Part shown: piece by piece, positions 1 through 12,574 of the stretch
Position numbering within the stretch: the first letter of the stretch is position 1
Layout of the letters: each line of letters starts with the position of its first letter
NCBI GenBank assembly: GCA_964019415.1
Contig: OZ025876.1
Span: 62,001-126,000, forward strand
Reading direction: 5' to 3'
Origin: Ianthella basta
Taxonomy: Eukaryota > Porifera > Demospongiae > Verongiida > Ianthellidae
DNA: 64,000 nt
Notes under the pieces: model-generated
Databases searched by the model: none
What the model was told of the DNA's origin: nothing
What the model saw: only the letters and a program-made list of their open reading frames with translations
Position numbers and translations under genes: made by a program

Positions 1-3000
1 GGGATAAGAGAGTATCAAGTTGCCATAGCAACCAGTGCAGACCTACTGGGCTCCACCCCTGACATCCTCCCCAGCTCCTCCACTGGCCGACTAGCCTTCC
101 GCACTGTCTACAACGCCAGCCTTGTGTCAGGCAGCACTCTGTTTGTGATGCTTACTGCCACCGACCTTGCTGGGAACACTGCAACACACACATTGGGGCC
201 TGTTGTCATGGATACCACTCCACCTGTGTTTGAAGGGAACTTCACCATCACCTCAACTGCTAACCATGTGATAGTCACATGGTCCGGGGTCAATATCACC
301 GACGAGGAAGAAGGGAGTGAAGCACTGGAGGTTGAGTATGCAGTAGGTGAGTGGGTGGGACAGGGTGAGGGAGGGGCGGGGCCGGGCCGCTTGCCATATG
401 CTGTGACCTGCTGTCCCTCCCATCCTGTGGCTCTCCCTGCAGGCAAGAGCCCTTACAGTTCAGAGATTGTTCCCTTCACCACAGCCAGTGCTAGCCCTCC
501 TTGTGTCGAGGTTGACTGCGTTGCCGTGGAGACTACACACCTACTGAATGGCGAGAAGTATTACATCACTCTGTCTGTCATCAACACCCTGGGGCTGTCC
601 TCCCACTCCACCCAGTCCTTCCAACATGTCACTGGCCCACCCAGCAACGGCACTGTCTTGGACGTTGTGGACTTTGGCAGTGGCACCTACAGGGATGTGG
701 ACGTAATTATAGGGTCTGACCCCCTCTTTGCAGTGTGGGAGGGCCTTGACCACCCTTTCTTGCCAGTTAATTACAGTGTTGCCATAGGGATTACCTCTGG
801 GGGTGCTGAGGTATTTCCCCTTACCCCTGTGGGTGGAGTCCAGTACTTTGAGTTCACCAACACCACCCTACTCCCCGGCTCAACCTACTACATCCTAGTG
901 TTGGCAGAGTCAGCCACAGGCACGGCTGAGGCTGTGTCTGACGGTGTGTTCGTGTTGGCCAATGAGGTGGACGATGTCACAATGAGTGCTGCTGTGCAGG
1001 TGGAGGACCAGCTCTCAACCAGCGTGGTGAGAACCTCGTGGGACTTCCCCTCCCTTCCCCCTTCCCTCACCTCCCATCACCGGGTAGCCCTCTATACAGC
1101 TGGCAGTGACAACCCTCTAAACACTCCAAGGGACACTGGGGTAGACTCAGCAGCCATTTTGTCAGGTCTAGCCCTCAATCCCCAGACTGACTATAGGGTG
1201 GGGGTCATGGCCTGTCACCTCGATGGGTGCCTCCCTGTTATTTTCTCTGAGGTATTCTCTGTACACACCCCTCCAGAGCTTATGATGATTAAAGGGGTGT
1301 ACTCCCCCAAGGCTAGCCTCGCCGTCTCCTGGACAGCCTCCAGCACTTTTGGTATTGAGTCAGTTCAATGGACAGTCGGCCAAGACACCTACGGGGGACG
1401 GATCCTGTTGCCATGGCAATCAGTGCAAGACACAAGCCTGAATGGCTCCATCACAGTACCAGCCCACCCACTGGATGCAGTCATTGATCCACAAATATCC
1501 ACTTTCATCACAGTCAGGGTCACTGCTGGTGATGGCCTCAGGACACAACTAACGGTGCCGCTAAAATGGCAGATTGAAGGGGAGGTTCTCAGACAGGGGG
1601 ATTTCCCTGTAGACCCACCAGTAGTGAGAGACGTTCAGCCTGGGGCTTTCCCCACCCCCACTGCCAACAGCTCTAATGAGCTGGAGTTCTTTGATGCTGA
1701 TAACATCATAGACATTGATTACACTTCTCACTCAAACCAATTAGCAGCAACATGGCCAACAATGAGATTCACAAAGTATACTTGGTCTGTTGCCGAGCAA
1801 CCCAGCTTCCTGTCATGTGACCAGGCAATTGCTTGTGGTGAAACTTTCTTGAATGGCATAACAGCAAGTGGGCTGGACCTGGAGCATGGACACACCTACT
1901 TCATCTGCATCAGGGTTTTACCCCAGGATCTGATTGAAGTAGACACATTGCCACGGATACGGCAAGCCATGGAAGTGTGCAGTGATGGAGTGCTGGTACT
2001 CACTTCACCACCTGTCCCTGGTAGCCTCACCGTGGTAACTGATGGAGCAGCAGCAAATGCCAGCAGTGAGTGGTCCGTGCAGGCGTCTACATCTGAGATT
2101 CACCTTCAGTGGGAGGAGTTCACTGTTGCTATGACAACCTATCATGCTACAGCCCTGTCACACTATGAGTATGCTATTGGATCCAGTCCAGGGACTGCAG
2201 ACATTGTCCCCTTTACAAATGTGGGCGTGTCCCAGGAGGCCCTGCTAACGAACCTCTCCCTCACACCCGGCCTGCTGTACTATGCCACGGTGCGAGGGGT
2301 GGACCTGGCCGGCCTCTCATCACAGTTATCACCAAGCGGCTTTATGAGTGACTGGACGCCACCATTTGTGGCCAGCATATGGATAAAGTCTCCACTGGCA
2401 AACTCTGTGAGAAGAAGTGAAGAGATAAATGTGTACTGGACTCCTATTGTGGAAGAGGAAAGCAGTGTTACAATGGTTACAGTGAAAATTAGCTCAAGAA
2501 GATACCCGTCTGTTCCAGCCACTTCCACAAGTTTGTCTGCAGGAACTATTTTGCGCAACATTCCATTAGTAAAATTCATTTGGGCTCATATTACTGTGAG
2601 TTATTGGAATCCCAGATATTTGGGCTGTGAGCTTAGTTTGTGTTGTCCAAAACATCATGTGCCATCTACCCTCCCTCCCACTCCCTCCCCCCTCCCCCAG
2701 GTGAGGAACAGTGCTGGCCAGTCAGCTACATACAGCTCAAGAGGGTACTACGTGGAGGAGGATATAGATACAGGAGACAGCCCTGTCAAGGATGGCCTCA
2801 GCCTGACTGACGATGTTGACTACACGTGTTCCACCTCCTCCCTCTCTGCTATCTGGACCGAACAGAAACTATGCAGGCGCTACTGGATCTCCATTGGGTC
2901 CTTCCCTGGTGGCAGAAATGTGGTGAAGTGCAAGTCAGTCGGAATAGACCTCCAGGCTACTGTTAATGGCCTTCAGTTGCAAAATGGCCAACGTTATTAT

Positions 3001-6000
3001 GTTACTGTCTGGCACAAGAGGGGGAAGAGGTGTAGGAAGTGCCGGTGCTGTAGAGGGCGGAGGCTCTTAGGGTCCTCAAATGGTGTCACAGTGGACACAA
3101 CGCCACCAGTCGCAGGGACAGTGACAGTGAATAACAGGTAAGCTCATGAATGTTGTTAACTGTTGGTGCTTCCTACCAAAGCGTTATAGTCGTGGTGACC
3201 ATGTTTGGGGCTGTAGTCACCTCTGCATTGTTCTATTCCACTCCAGATGCCCACGGACGTGTGAATGGAAAGGGTTTCATGATCCTGAATCAAACATCAA
3301 GATTTACATCGTGTCAGCTGGGTACTCCCGTGACGGGGTGGAGTTGCTCAACCGCAAGGTTGTGCCTGCAAGGGATGAAAGTGTCTTAAAGGTTGTTCTA
3401 CCACCACCAAACATCTGCGAATTTAGCGGCAAAATCTATTGCTCTGTCACTGCTGTCAACAATGCTGGGAAAGAAAGCACTGCTTACTCATCACTTTGCT
3501 TGCCATTTACATTTTTGGATATTTGGCCATTTAACATAGACGTAATCCTGCCCAACTTCGTGCGTTGGATTACATCTATTGAGGATGGTTTGGCTACCCC
3601 AACTCCACCTCTTGCGGGCGAGCGCCCTACTCCAATCCTCACTACCGCACCTCCAGCTCTTGTGCGCAATTTCACTACCACACCTCTTGTGTACTGGGAA
3701 GTGGTCCCTGTTGGCCCCACCCACCCACCTGCCCCAGTGCGCTCTGTGCACTCCACTACTGGAGTGTTCTCTCAGTTGGACTTTGCTGATGGTGTCAGCT
3801 ACCACACGCTCTTGACAGCCTGTACCCCCGCAGGGATCTGCTCCTCTAATAGCAGTGAGGCGGTGCTCCTGGACTCCTCCCCTCCCATTGATGGGTACTT
3901 TGCAGTGGACACGCCCTCCTCAGCCAACATCTCCCGCAGTGTGCCTGGGGGCATGACCTGGCATAACGACCCTCGTGGTGTGCTCCGCCTTGCGTGGGTG
4001 GGGTTCTCTGACCCCCACACTGGGGTGGGGGTGGTGCAGGCAGCGGTAGGCTCTGCCTACCTGAGGGAGGACCTCTCGGGTGGTCCACAGCCCATTGGCA
4101 GCGGAGGAGAGGGGGTGGGGGAGGTAAGCCTTGTCCGCAGATTGACCCCAGGGGAGAGCATCTTTGTTACCTTGTCGGCAGTGAACAATGCCGGCTTGTC
4201 TAGTAAGACAGTGATTGGGGGCTTCCTCGTGCAGCAGGACACGCCCACCAATGGTAGCCTGGTGCTGATCAGGTCACATGACTGTCAGCTGACCAGTTGT
4301 ATGGGCCACTGCCCATGCAGTGCTCGTGGGGAGAGGTGCTTTGTGGACCCTGTCACAGCTGCTTCCTGTCAGGAGCTCAGTGGCCAGGGAGTGAATGTCA
4401 GTGTTGGGCTAGACGAGGACCTCCGCTGGGACACGCAGGAGTTGTACACTGGGAATGGGAACCAGCTCAGAGCAGAATGGGAAGTGGCCTCCACATCAGT
4501 TCAGTGGACAGAGTGGACAGTGGTACCACCCAGTCAGGTCCCGTCGTCATGGTACCCTGGTGACTCCACTAACATGGCTGCCTACTACCCACCCGCCTCT
4601 CAGTTGTACCACGGTTCTCGCCACCAGTTCCTGGTCCGCATGTGGTTCAGCTTTAGTGAGTTCTCCCTCTCCTACTCCCCAGTCATTACTGTGGATTTGG
4701 CCGGGCCCACTACCGCGGGGAGGCGTGTCATAGAGGGGGCGGGGTCTGATGTAGACTTTGTCTCTAGTTCTTGGGTGTGGGTGTCATGGAGTGGAGTGTT
4801 TGAACCAGGAGTGCCAGGACAGGAACTGAGGTTTGAAGTCAAATTGGGGACCACACCTGGAGGTGAGCCATGCATATGATTACCCCTCTGTACAGTGATG
4901 CAGCATGCACTGTCACTAGCACCACATGAGAGTGCACACTGTCCAGTGTAGTTACTATTTGTTGCACTGTTCTGTCTGTAGGTGATGATGTCATCAGCTC
5001 CCTTGAAACCATGGCAACTTCTATGAATGTCACCTCATCAGTACTGAATGCCAGTGGCCGCTACTTCTCCTCCGTCACTGCTGTCAATAGCCTGGGGCGC
5101 ATGGTGACATCAGTGTCAGATGGGTTTGTTTATGACCCCACCCCCCCAACCACAGGGTTGCTGTACGTCACACAACAAAATGGCAGTCTAGACCTGCGAT
5201 GGGAGGGGTTTCACGACACAGAGTCTACACTGGACCACTATGAGTATGCTGTCTCGGAATCAGGCACTCAGCCTTCGAACTCTGCTTTTGTTGACGTGGG
5301 TCTGCGACTGTCGGTGGGCGTGACCAGCCCCCTAGCTCACGGTACACAGTACACTATACATCTGAGGGCAGTGAATCGGGCAGGACTTCCATCAGAAGCA
5401 GCTGTTGCTATGGTAACAGGAGACTCCACCCCTCCCATAGGAATTAACTGTTCCTTTGACATTAATCTAATTGTGAACCCATCATTTGAAGGACAGGCAA
5501 GCTGTGCAGAGCAGGGAGGATCCCTGTCTTCCTGGGAGGTAGAGCCAGGTGTTGTTCTTGTCCCAGTGGGTGATGTGGTACCAGCAGACGGTTGCTACAG
5601 TGCTCGGGTGGTTGGCTCCCTCAGCCAGTCAATCCCCACCTCCCCCAACACCACCTATCGCCTGTCATTCTTCACAAGGGCCCGTCGTAATGAGTCTCTT
5701 CTGGCAGTGGACGGCACCGTGGAGGCAGAGGGTGTGCGGCAATGGGTGTTTGCTGTGCAGGACACCTGGAGTGCCGTGCTGCTGGAGTTCACAGCAGCGT
5801 CAGAAGTGACAAATATCACCTTTAAGACAAATGACGACTATAGTGACGGCTATCTCATTGATGACGTCACTGTATCCAGTTGTCAGGAAATGAGCCGTCT
5901 TGATGACGTCAGTGACAGAGTGACGTGGCCGGAGGTGTTTGATGTGAAGCAGTCCCATGCCTCTTCCCCCTCCCCTGCCCTCTACGTCTGCTGGAGTATT

Positions 6001-8112
6001 GATGATGAGGAGAGTGGTCTAGCAGACTGGGCCTTCTCAGTGGGGACTTCCCCTGGGGGAGGCCAGCTCCTCCCCTTTGCCTCCACCTTGGAGCGATGTG
6101 CAGAGCTGCAGGAGCTAGACCTGCCACATGGTATAGAGGTGTTTGTGGGTGTGAAGGTGACCAACCGGGCAGGGCTCACACGGCTCATACACTCCAATGG
6201 GTACCGTATAGACTTGACCCCGCCCACCTTTGTCAGTGGGGTGCAGGATGGACCCGGGCCGGTTGACATTGACTACCAGCAGGGTTCTGTGCTGCAGGCA
6301 TGGTGGACAGCAGCCGACGAGGAGAGCAATGTGGTGCGCTGCTATGCCAGCATGGGCAGCGCTCCAGGAGCAGCGGACGTGCGGTCGCTGACTGATGTGG
6401 GACAGGCCGGCAACGTCACCTGGACTGCTAGCTTGGACGTGGGGAGAACAGTGTACACCACAGTGGTATGTGTTAATGGAGCTGGGCTGGCTGCAACGGC
6501 TACCAGTGATGGAGTTACCATAGCAACAACCCCTGTGATTTCTGAGGCTGAGTTGTTACTAGAATCTAACAGTCAAGATACCCTGTACCGATCGACAGAG
6601 GGGTATTTCCCTTCCAGTGACATCACTGCAAGATGGCGTGGATTCACAGACTCAACTAACTCTCCTTTGCACTATGAGTTTTCCCTCCATGATACAAGCC
6701 CCGCCCCCTGGGTGGGAGTGGGTCCCCTCCAGCAGCTGGTCCTTTATGCCCTCCCTGTTCCCCCTGGGGAGGGGCACACACTGGAGGTGAGGGCACTCAA
6801 CCTTGCAGACCTGACAACAGCTCAACTGGGAGGAGATGTGAACGTGTCAGCCGAGGAGCCCTCTCTAACAGGTGAGGCTGTACTTGCGTGCAGAGGGAGG
6901 GACAGTGGTGTGTGTAGGAGGTACGAGTGTGCTCCAAACCTCCTGCCCCCAACATCACTCCTAGGCCCTCACTGTTACATAATCTATGGTCTGACACACT
7001 ACCACATGCTCACTTCACCCCCTCCCTCACTCCTCACTGCACTTCTCCCTTCACCCCCTCCCTCACTCCTCACTGCACTTCTCCCTTCACCCCCTCACTC
7101 ACTCCTCACTGCACTTCTCCCTTCACCCCCTCACTCACTCCTCACTGCACTTCTCCCTTCACCCCCTCCCTCACTCCTCACTGCACTTCTCCCTTCACCC
7201 CCTCCCTCACTCCTCACTGCACTTCTCCCTTCACCCCCTCCCTCACTCCTCACTGCACTTCTCCCTTCACCCCCTCACTCACTCCTCACTGCACTTCTCC
7301 CTTCACCCCCTCACTCACTCCTCACTGCACTTCTCCCTTCACCCCCTCCCTCACTCCTCACTGCACTTCTCCCTTCACCCCCTCCCTCACTCCTCACTGC
7401 ACTTCTCCCTTCACCCCCTCACTCACTCCTCACTGCACTTCTCACTTCACCCCCTCACTCACTCCTCACTGCACTTCTCCCTTCACCCCCTCACTCACTC
7501 CTCACTGCACTTCTCCCTTCACCCCCTCCCTCACTCCTCACTGCACTTCTCCCTTCACCCCCTCCCTTACTCCGCACTGCACTTCTTCCTTCACTCCCTC
7601 CTTCCCCTCACTCACTCCTCACTGCACTTCTCCCTTCACCCCCTCCCTTACTCCTCACTGCACTTCTCCCTTCACTCCCTCCCTCACTCCTCACTGCACT
7701 TCTCCCTTCACCCCCTCCCTTACTCCACACTGCACTTCTTCCTTCACTCCCTCCTTCCCCTCACTCCTCACTACACTTCTCCCTTCACCCCCTCCCTCCT
7801 CTCCCTCCCCTCCCCTTCCCTCCCCTCCCTGTAGGCATCCCCATCAACTCCACTTGGGTCACATCCACGCAGCTGCTGATTGTGGACTGGGAGGGGACCT
7901 TTGCCTCTAGTCTCCCCCTTCACTATGAGGTGTCTGTGGGGACATCACTGGGGAGTGGGTCAGTGTTGTCCTGGATGGAGACAGAGCTCACCTCCCTGGC
8001 CTACCAGCACCCAAGACTGGTCTCCACAGAGGACTACTTTGTCACAGTCACGGCCATTGCAGCCAACGGACACAGCACAACTGCTTGGACCATGGTGCAT
8101 GCTGTATTCTAG
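1..8112 (+). CDS. Large secreted fibronectin-III-like repeat protein (5' end outside window)
   Basis: Exons read as 1-346, 443-2595, 2701-3137, 3247-4862, 4982-6871 and 7835-8112, with GT-AG borders and matching phases; TAG at 8110-8112. The protein is a string of about 100-residue beta-sandwich units with the recurring pattern W-x-G-F-x-D-x-E-S, Y-x-Y-A-V-G, a turn near D-I-V-P-F, L-x-x-G-x-x-Y-Y-V-T-V and a D-x-T-P-P-V linker. This is fibronectin-III-like and found in many invertebrate extracellular proteins. Around 5455-5890 a different module (N-P-S-F-E-G start, Y-L-I-D-D-V-T-V end) resembles carbohydrate-binding CBM4/9 or DUF642 jelly rolls. There are many N-glycosylation sequons. No membrane helix or GPI signal is seen at the C terminus. 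Three introns (347-442, 2596-2700, 6872-7834) are multiples of three without stops. A matrix or adhesion role is inferred; I do not recognise a named family member. Confidence 0.8.
7011..7800. repeat. 36-bp minisatellite inside intron 6872-7834
   Basis: About 22 copies of a C/T-rich 36-bp unit containing ctcctcactgcacttctccc, with small variants, fill the intron just upstream of the acceptor at 7834. Because 36 and the whole 963-bp intron are multiples of three and lack stops, two plus-strand frames stay open as 12-residue repeats. The G|GC splice joins the flanking FN3-like coding sequence cleanly, so I treat it as intron. Confidence 0.9.
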
Positions 8113-8431
8113 TCCCTGTACGTGTTTGCGTGTGTCTATGTGTGTCTGCATGTACGTGTGGAGTTTTAGTTGTCTGCGGTACATGACGTCATGTTGGTTG
8201 CGTAACATTAGTTACACGTGATACACTTTTGCCGGGAAAGTCCATGATTTTGGTGGGTAACTGGTTCCTTCTCTAGCGTAGCGTGTAGTGAGTTGATAGT
8301 GTGCGTCAGACGGAAGGGACAGTACCGCGTCTTGGATTAACTTACATACCTCAAGCCACTTCGGTCAGGTGTTTCACTGTTTGCGTTAAACCGACTCGCC
8401 CCCTTCCCCACAGGTCGGCCATTTTAGAAGC
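8113..8431. other. Spacer: 3' end of FN3-like gene and 5' flank of UBAP2L gene
   Basis: A 319-bp spacer between two same-strand genes. It contains a TG-rich stretch near 8120-8160 and then unique sequence. No coding potential, RNA gene or clear core promoter element is recognised. Confidence 0.5.
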
Positions 8432-11025
8432 ATGAGTCGCAAAGAAACAGAGTCGCTCACTACACAACAGATGCGGGTGAGTGGTGGGGACGCGGCAGGC
8501 CTCACGTAGGTGTGTAGATGGAGTGCGTCCGCAGCCGAGAAGGGCGGAGGGCGGGCTGGGGTGGGGTGGGTAGCACGGTCTCTTACCTATCGAGTCACCC
8601 CCCCTCTAGCCTCCCGCGGAGGCGGTACACCTGGCCCGAATGCTGGCACCGTCCATCCCACAGGACCTTGAGCAGCGGATAGAGCAGGTAGCCGGCGTGG
8701 TGCGCGGACGGACGGATGACGAGATATCTGTTGCTTTACACGACAACGACTATAACCCCGACCGAGCGGTGGCAGCTCTGTTAGACGAGGACAGTGGAAG
8801 CACTGCTGTGAGTGGGCGTGGCAGGTGTGGGGTGGGTGTGAGTGATATGGGAGTGGGACAAACGAGCATTGGTAAATGGCCGTTTTTGTACTGTTTTGTA
8901 TTAATGTGTTTATGTATGGGAAGCAGTTGGCAGCAAATGTGTACTAAAGTGTGTTGTGTTGTGCTGTTCAGAGTGAGTGGACCACAACACAGCGCAAGGG
9001 CAAGCGGCGGCCGACTGAGGGCAGCTCAGAGCAGCAGCAGCAGCCGGCCGTGGCACCGCGACAAGTGACAGAGCACCGACCTCCCAGGAGGGGTCTGCGG
9101 CCAGGTAGGGGGCAGGGGGGGAGGAAGAAGAGGGCATGACAGTTGGTAGGAGCGTGTGTATGTTGCAGCCACAGTTTGTTACAGAGTCATTGTCTCCCAC
9201 CCACTGACCAGGCTCCAAGCAGACCAATGGCGACACACATGACAGCAGTGATGATGTGGTTGTTATAGAGCATCGACCCAGAGGGCGACACCAAGGGATA
9301 GCCCCCCGGGGAAAACCTAGGACCAGAAATGAGAGGGGACGGGTGTCACGTGGTCAGGGATTTGGCCGACCTCCACGAGAAGGCGTGTCCCGGAATGGTC
9401 GCAGTGAGGCTAAGCAGCCAGCCCCACCCCCTGAGCCAGCTGAGGAGGAGCTTTGGGATGACGAGCCTGTAGCCCAAGTGGACGGGGCACCTCAGGGGGG
9501 TGGAGCCAACCAAGAGGAGGGAAGAGTGCCAAGCTTGAGCGGTGACACCTGGAACAGTGTGGGCGTGTCAGACGGTCAGGTGAGATGGGCCTGTGTGGTG
9601 GTGTGAGTTAAGAGTATAACAGTGAATGTGTGTGTGTGTGTCTGTCTGTCGCAGCTGCTGTCAGTGGTTGGTCCAAGCAGTTCATGGGAAGAGACTCACC
9701 CTGGGGGCACCGAAAGGCAGTGGAACAGTGTGGTGGACCAGGTGAGGGTGGAGTCAGACCCGCCACCTGCCCAGGTCTCTCGGCCAAGGGTGCAGTTTAG
9801 TGGCGTTGATGAGAAGAGTGACAGGAAGGCCAGGCCTCGAGGGAAACGGAGCTCAAAGACAAGGGTGAGCTGTCCTCCTGTGCTGCAGTAATGGGTGGCC
9901 TGGTATGGTTGGTACGCTGTGTTGTAACGGGTGGCCTGGTGTGGTTGGTACTCTGTGTTGTAACGGGTGGCCTGGTGTGGTTGGTACACTGTGTTGTATC
10001 CTTGTGATGCAGATACCCACAGATGCAGTGGAGATGCCTTCAGACACTGTGGATGAGCTGGGGATACAGTTTGGAAACCTAGGAATTGGTTTTGGGGACT
10101 CAAGTGTTAATGAGCCTCTAGAGGCAGCCCCTGAGGTATGGAATGTGGGTGTGGCCCAGCCAGTATTGCAATCAGTTGTCGTGATTGTCATGTGACTGTC
10201 ATGTGATTGTCACACGTTCAGGAGCCCAAGCCCACAGAAGCCGTGTCACCTGTTGCAGTATCGTCACCTAGCAACCAAACTGTCAAGGTGCCCTCGCCAA
10301 AGCCCATAAATGAGTAAGTTGTTTAATGTCTTGTTGCCATGGCAATTATTAATTTGATTCCATCCTTGTTGTCCATCCAGGGAATTCCCTGCCAGTCATA
10401 GTGTATCAGACTCTGGTGGGGGTTTCCCCCATGCCGAGCCACGGGAGACAGTGACAAAGATAGACCCTCCTCCAGGGTTGTCCAAACCCGCAGCTCAACA
10501 GGTGTGCTCCCGGCAGTGTAGCCCTGTGGGGGCGTTGGGTTGTGTTGTGTGACGGAATGCCCTATTGGTCTCTTGTCCAGAGTGCACAGGAGGCTATGTC
10601 CATTGCATCCAGCCTACCCCAGTCCAGGGGGTTCTCCAGTGAGGCCATGTCGCAGCAGCCACTGATGCAGACGCCAAGCCAAGCAGCAGCAACGCACCTG
10701 GCTGGGAAACTGCAAGCCTTCAGCAAGTCACTGTCGCCGTCCTCGACAGCTATTGGTCTCCCCACACTGTCCGCACCATCACAGGCCAAGATGGCCGCCA
10801 CTGTTACCACACACTCACAGGGTAGGAGGGCGTTGTGTGTGTGTGTGTGTCGGTAGAGGGTAATCACTGACAACAGTTGGCTCTGTTTTGCCTGTAGCCT
10901 CAAACAAGTCAAGTGGGTCCTCCGGGATGCAGCAGCAGCAGCAGCAGCAGCAGCACATGATGTACCCTCCTGTTATGCCTCACTACATGGTTGCGGTGAG
11001 CACCGAGGGGACTTCACTGTAGGGC

Positions 11026-11113
<88 letters not shown>

Positions 11114-12456
11114 TATGATGTGTGGTTGCTTCTCCACTGCAGCCACCACCACCTATGCCGTACTATGACAATTTGGTGAGTTTACTGCTCACAGTCGATG
11201 TGTGTGTCTGTCCATGTAGGTAGTGCATGTGTGTGTGTGTGTGTGTGTCCCCACCTTAACCTCTCCCCACCCCTCCCCACCCCTCCCTGCAGTACTACCA
11301 TCATGTCAGCTCAGCAGAGTATCCCTCAATGAACCGTGACCAGTCCCTGATGTCCTTTGGAGGTATGTCCGCACACACCCACAGCACCACGCACACACAC
11401 AGCACCACACACACTACACCACACACACTGGACCCCTCTCAGTGGTGGCCTCCCTCCTACACAGACACTAAGGGCAGAGATGTGGGCTCTCCCTCGGCAG
11501 CCACCCAGCAGGCTCAGCAGCAAGGTGTGTCTGCTCACTGCAGTGGGGGAGGGGCTGCACGGTGCACCTCCTTGCTCCGCCCCCTACAGGTGTGGGGATG
11601 CAGCAGGGCCACCCCTACCTCAACTACCCCTACCCCTACATGTACTACATGCCACACCAGATGACACCCTTCTCACAGCAGATGGGGCCCAAGCCCAACG
11701 CTGGGGGGTTCCCCGGGGCCACGGCCAACAGCTACCCTCCGTCCTCCTCCACCTTCAGCGCCTATGAGGAGATGGGGATGGACGCAGTCTACCACCGACC
11801 CTTTGGGACCGCCTCCCAGGGCAAGGCAGGTGTGACCGGTGGGGGAGAGTCTGCTTTCAAACAGGTCAGCATCTGCTGTTGGCTATGTGCTAGTCACATG
11901 ACCAACACACCTAGTCACATGGCCAATGCACCTAGTCACATGATCAACACACCTAGTCGCATGACCAACACACCTAGTCACATGACCAACACACCTAGTC
12001 ACATGACCAATGCACCTGGTCACATGACCAATGCACCTGGTCACATGACCAATGCACCTAGTCACATGACCAATGCACCTGGTCACATGATCAACACCCC
12101 TAGTCACATGACCAACACATCTAGTCACATGACCAGCATGTGACTGCCACATTAATCCAGTAGTTGTGTGTTGAAATCGCACAGTGCACCTGTCTCCTCT
12201 GTTGAGTGGTCCTTTCCCCTCCAACTGTTTGCAGTATGATGCCAAGGGGGCGGGGTTTAACTACAATGTACCAATGGGTGGGTCTGCCGCCACTGCCTAT
12301 GGCTACATGCCTTCCTACGCACCCACCCCAATGATGCCAGTTCCCCCGGGGGAGGGGACAGGAGTGGGGGCCCGGCAGCCTCTCCAGAATAGCAAGCATG
12401 GCAGAGGGACATTCCCCAGCGGCGCCTCGTGGAGCCAGGGCACTCACACCACCTAA
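8432..12456 (+). CDS. UBAP2L: UBAP2/UBAP2L (Lingerer) family RNA-binding UBA protein
   Basis: Fourteen exons: 8432-8476, 8610-8807, 8972-9104, 9212-9579, 9655-9864, 10013-10135, 10222-10313, 10381-10501, 10581-10821, 10898-10995, 11143-11175, 11293-11362, 11590-11864, 12235-12456. They sum to 742 codons plus stop. Residues about 17-80 form a UBA domain (E-Q-V-A-G-V... I-S-V-A-L-H-D-N-D-Y... A-V-A-A-L-L-D). An Arg/Gly-rich stretch follows, then Trp-containing linkers, a conserved block (I-P-T-D-A-V-E-M-P near 10013, then I-Q-F-G) matching vertebrate I-P-A-L-A-V-E-M-P, and a Tyr/Pro-rich tail ending G-A-S-W-S-Q-G. In animals this family acts in stress granules and translation. Human UBAP2L is longer, about 1,087 residues. 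It is tail-to-tail with ARIH1, stops 118 bp apart. Confidence 0.9.
9890..10003. repeat. 37-bp tandem repeat, three copies, in UBAP2L intron
   Basis: Three copies of a unit beginning gtaacgggtggcctggt lie inside intron 9865-10012. They encode nothing. Confidence 0.85.
11031..11112. repeat. (TG)n microsatellite in UBAP2L intron
   Basis: About 41 TG dinucleotides between the exons ending at 10995 and starting at 11143. Confidence 0.95.
11893..12142. repeat. 21-bp tandem repeat containing CACATG, in UBAP2L intron
   Basis: About twelve copies of a 21-bp unit (cctagtcacatgaccaacac plus one base, variants ggtcacatgaccaatgca) fill intron 11865-12234. The unit length is a multiple of three, so long open frames arise on both strands. 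These are shadows, not genes. Confidence 0.9.
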
Positions 12457-12574
12457 CGCACATTGCACCTTTTATTAACAGAACATATTATTATTGTGGC
12501 ATTGTAATATCAAGTGCATGTGGGTACTGTGCAGTGTACATTGAAAGTATTGCATGCATGGAATGAAAAGCTGT

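Noticed and set aside
6927..7910. A 327-residue plus-strand frame of 12-residue T-P-H-C-T-S-P-F repeats
   Set aside because: It is the alternative frame of the 36-bp intronic minisatellite; the repeat period, not coding, keeps it open.
11562..12143. Extension of the UBAP2L exon through the S-H-M-T-N repeat region
   Set aside because: This is read-through into intron 11865-12234; the splice at 11864/12235 restores the conserved C terminus.
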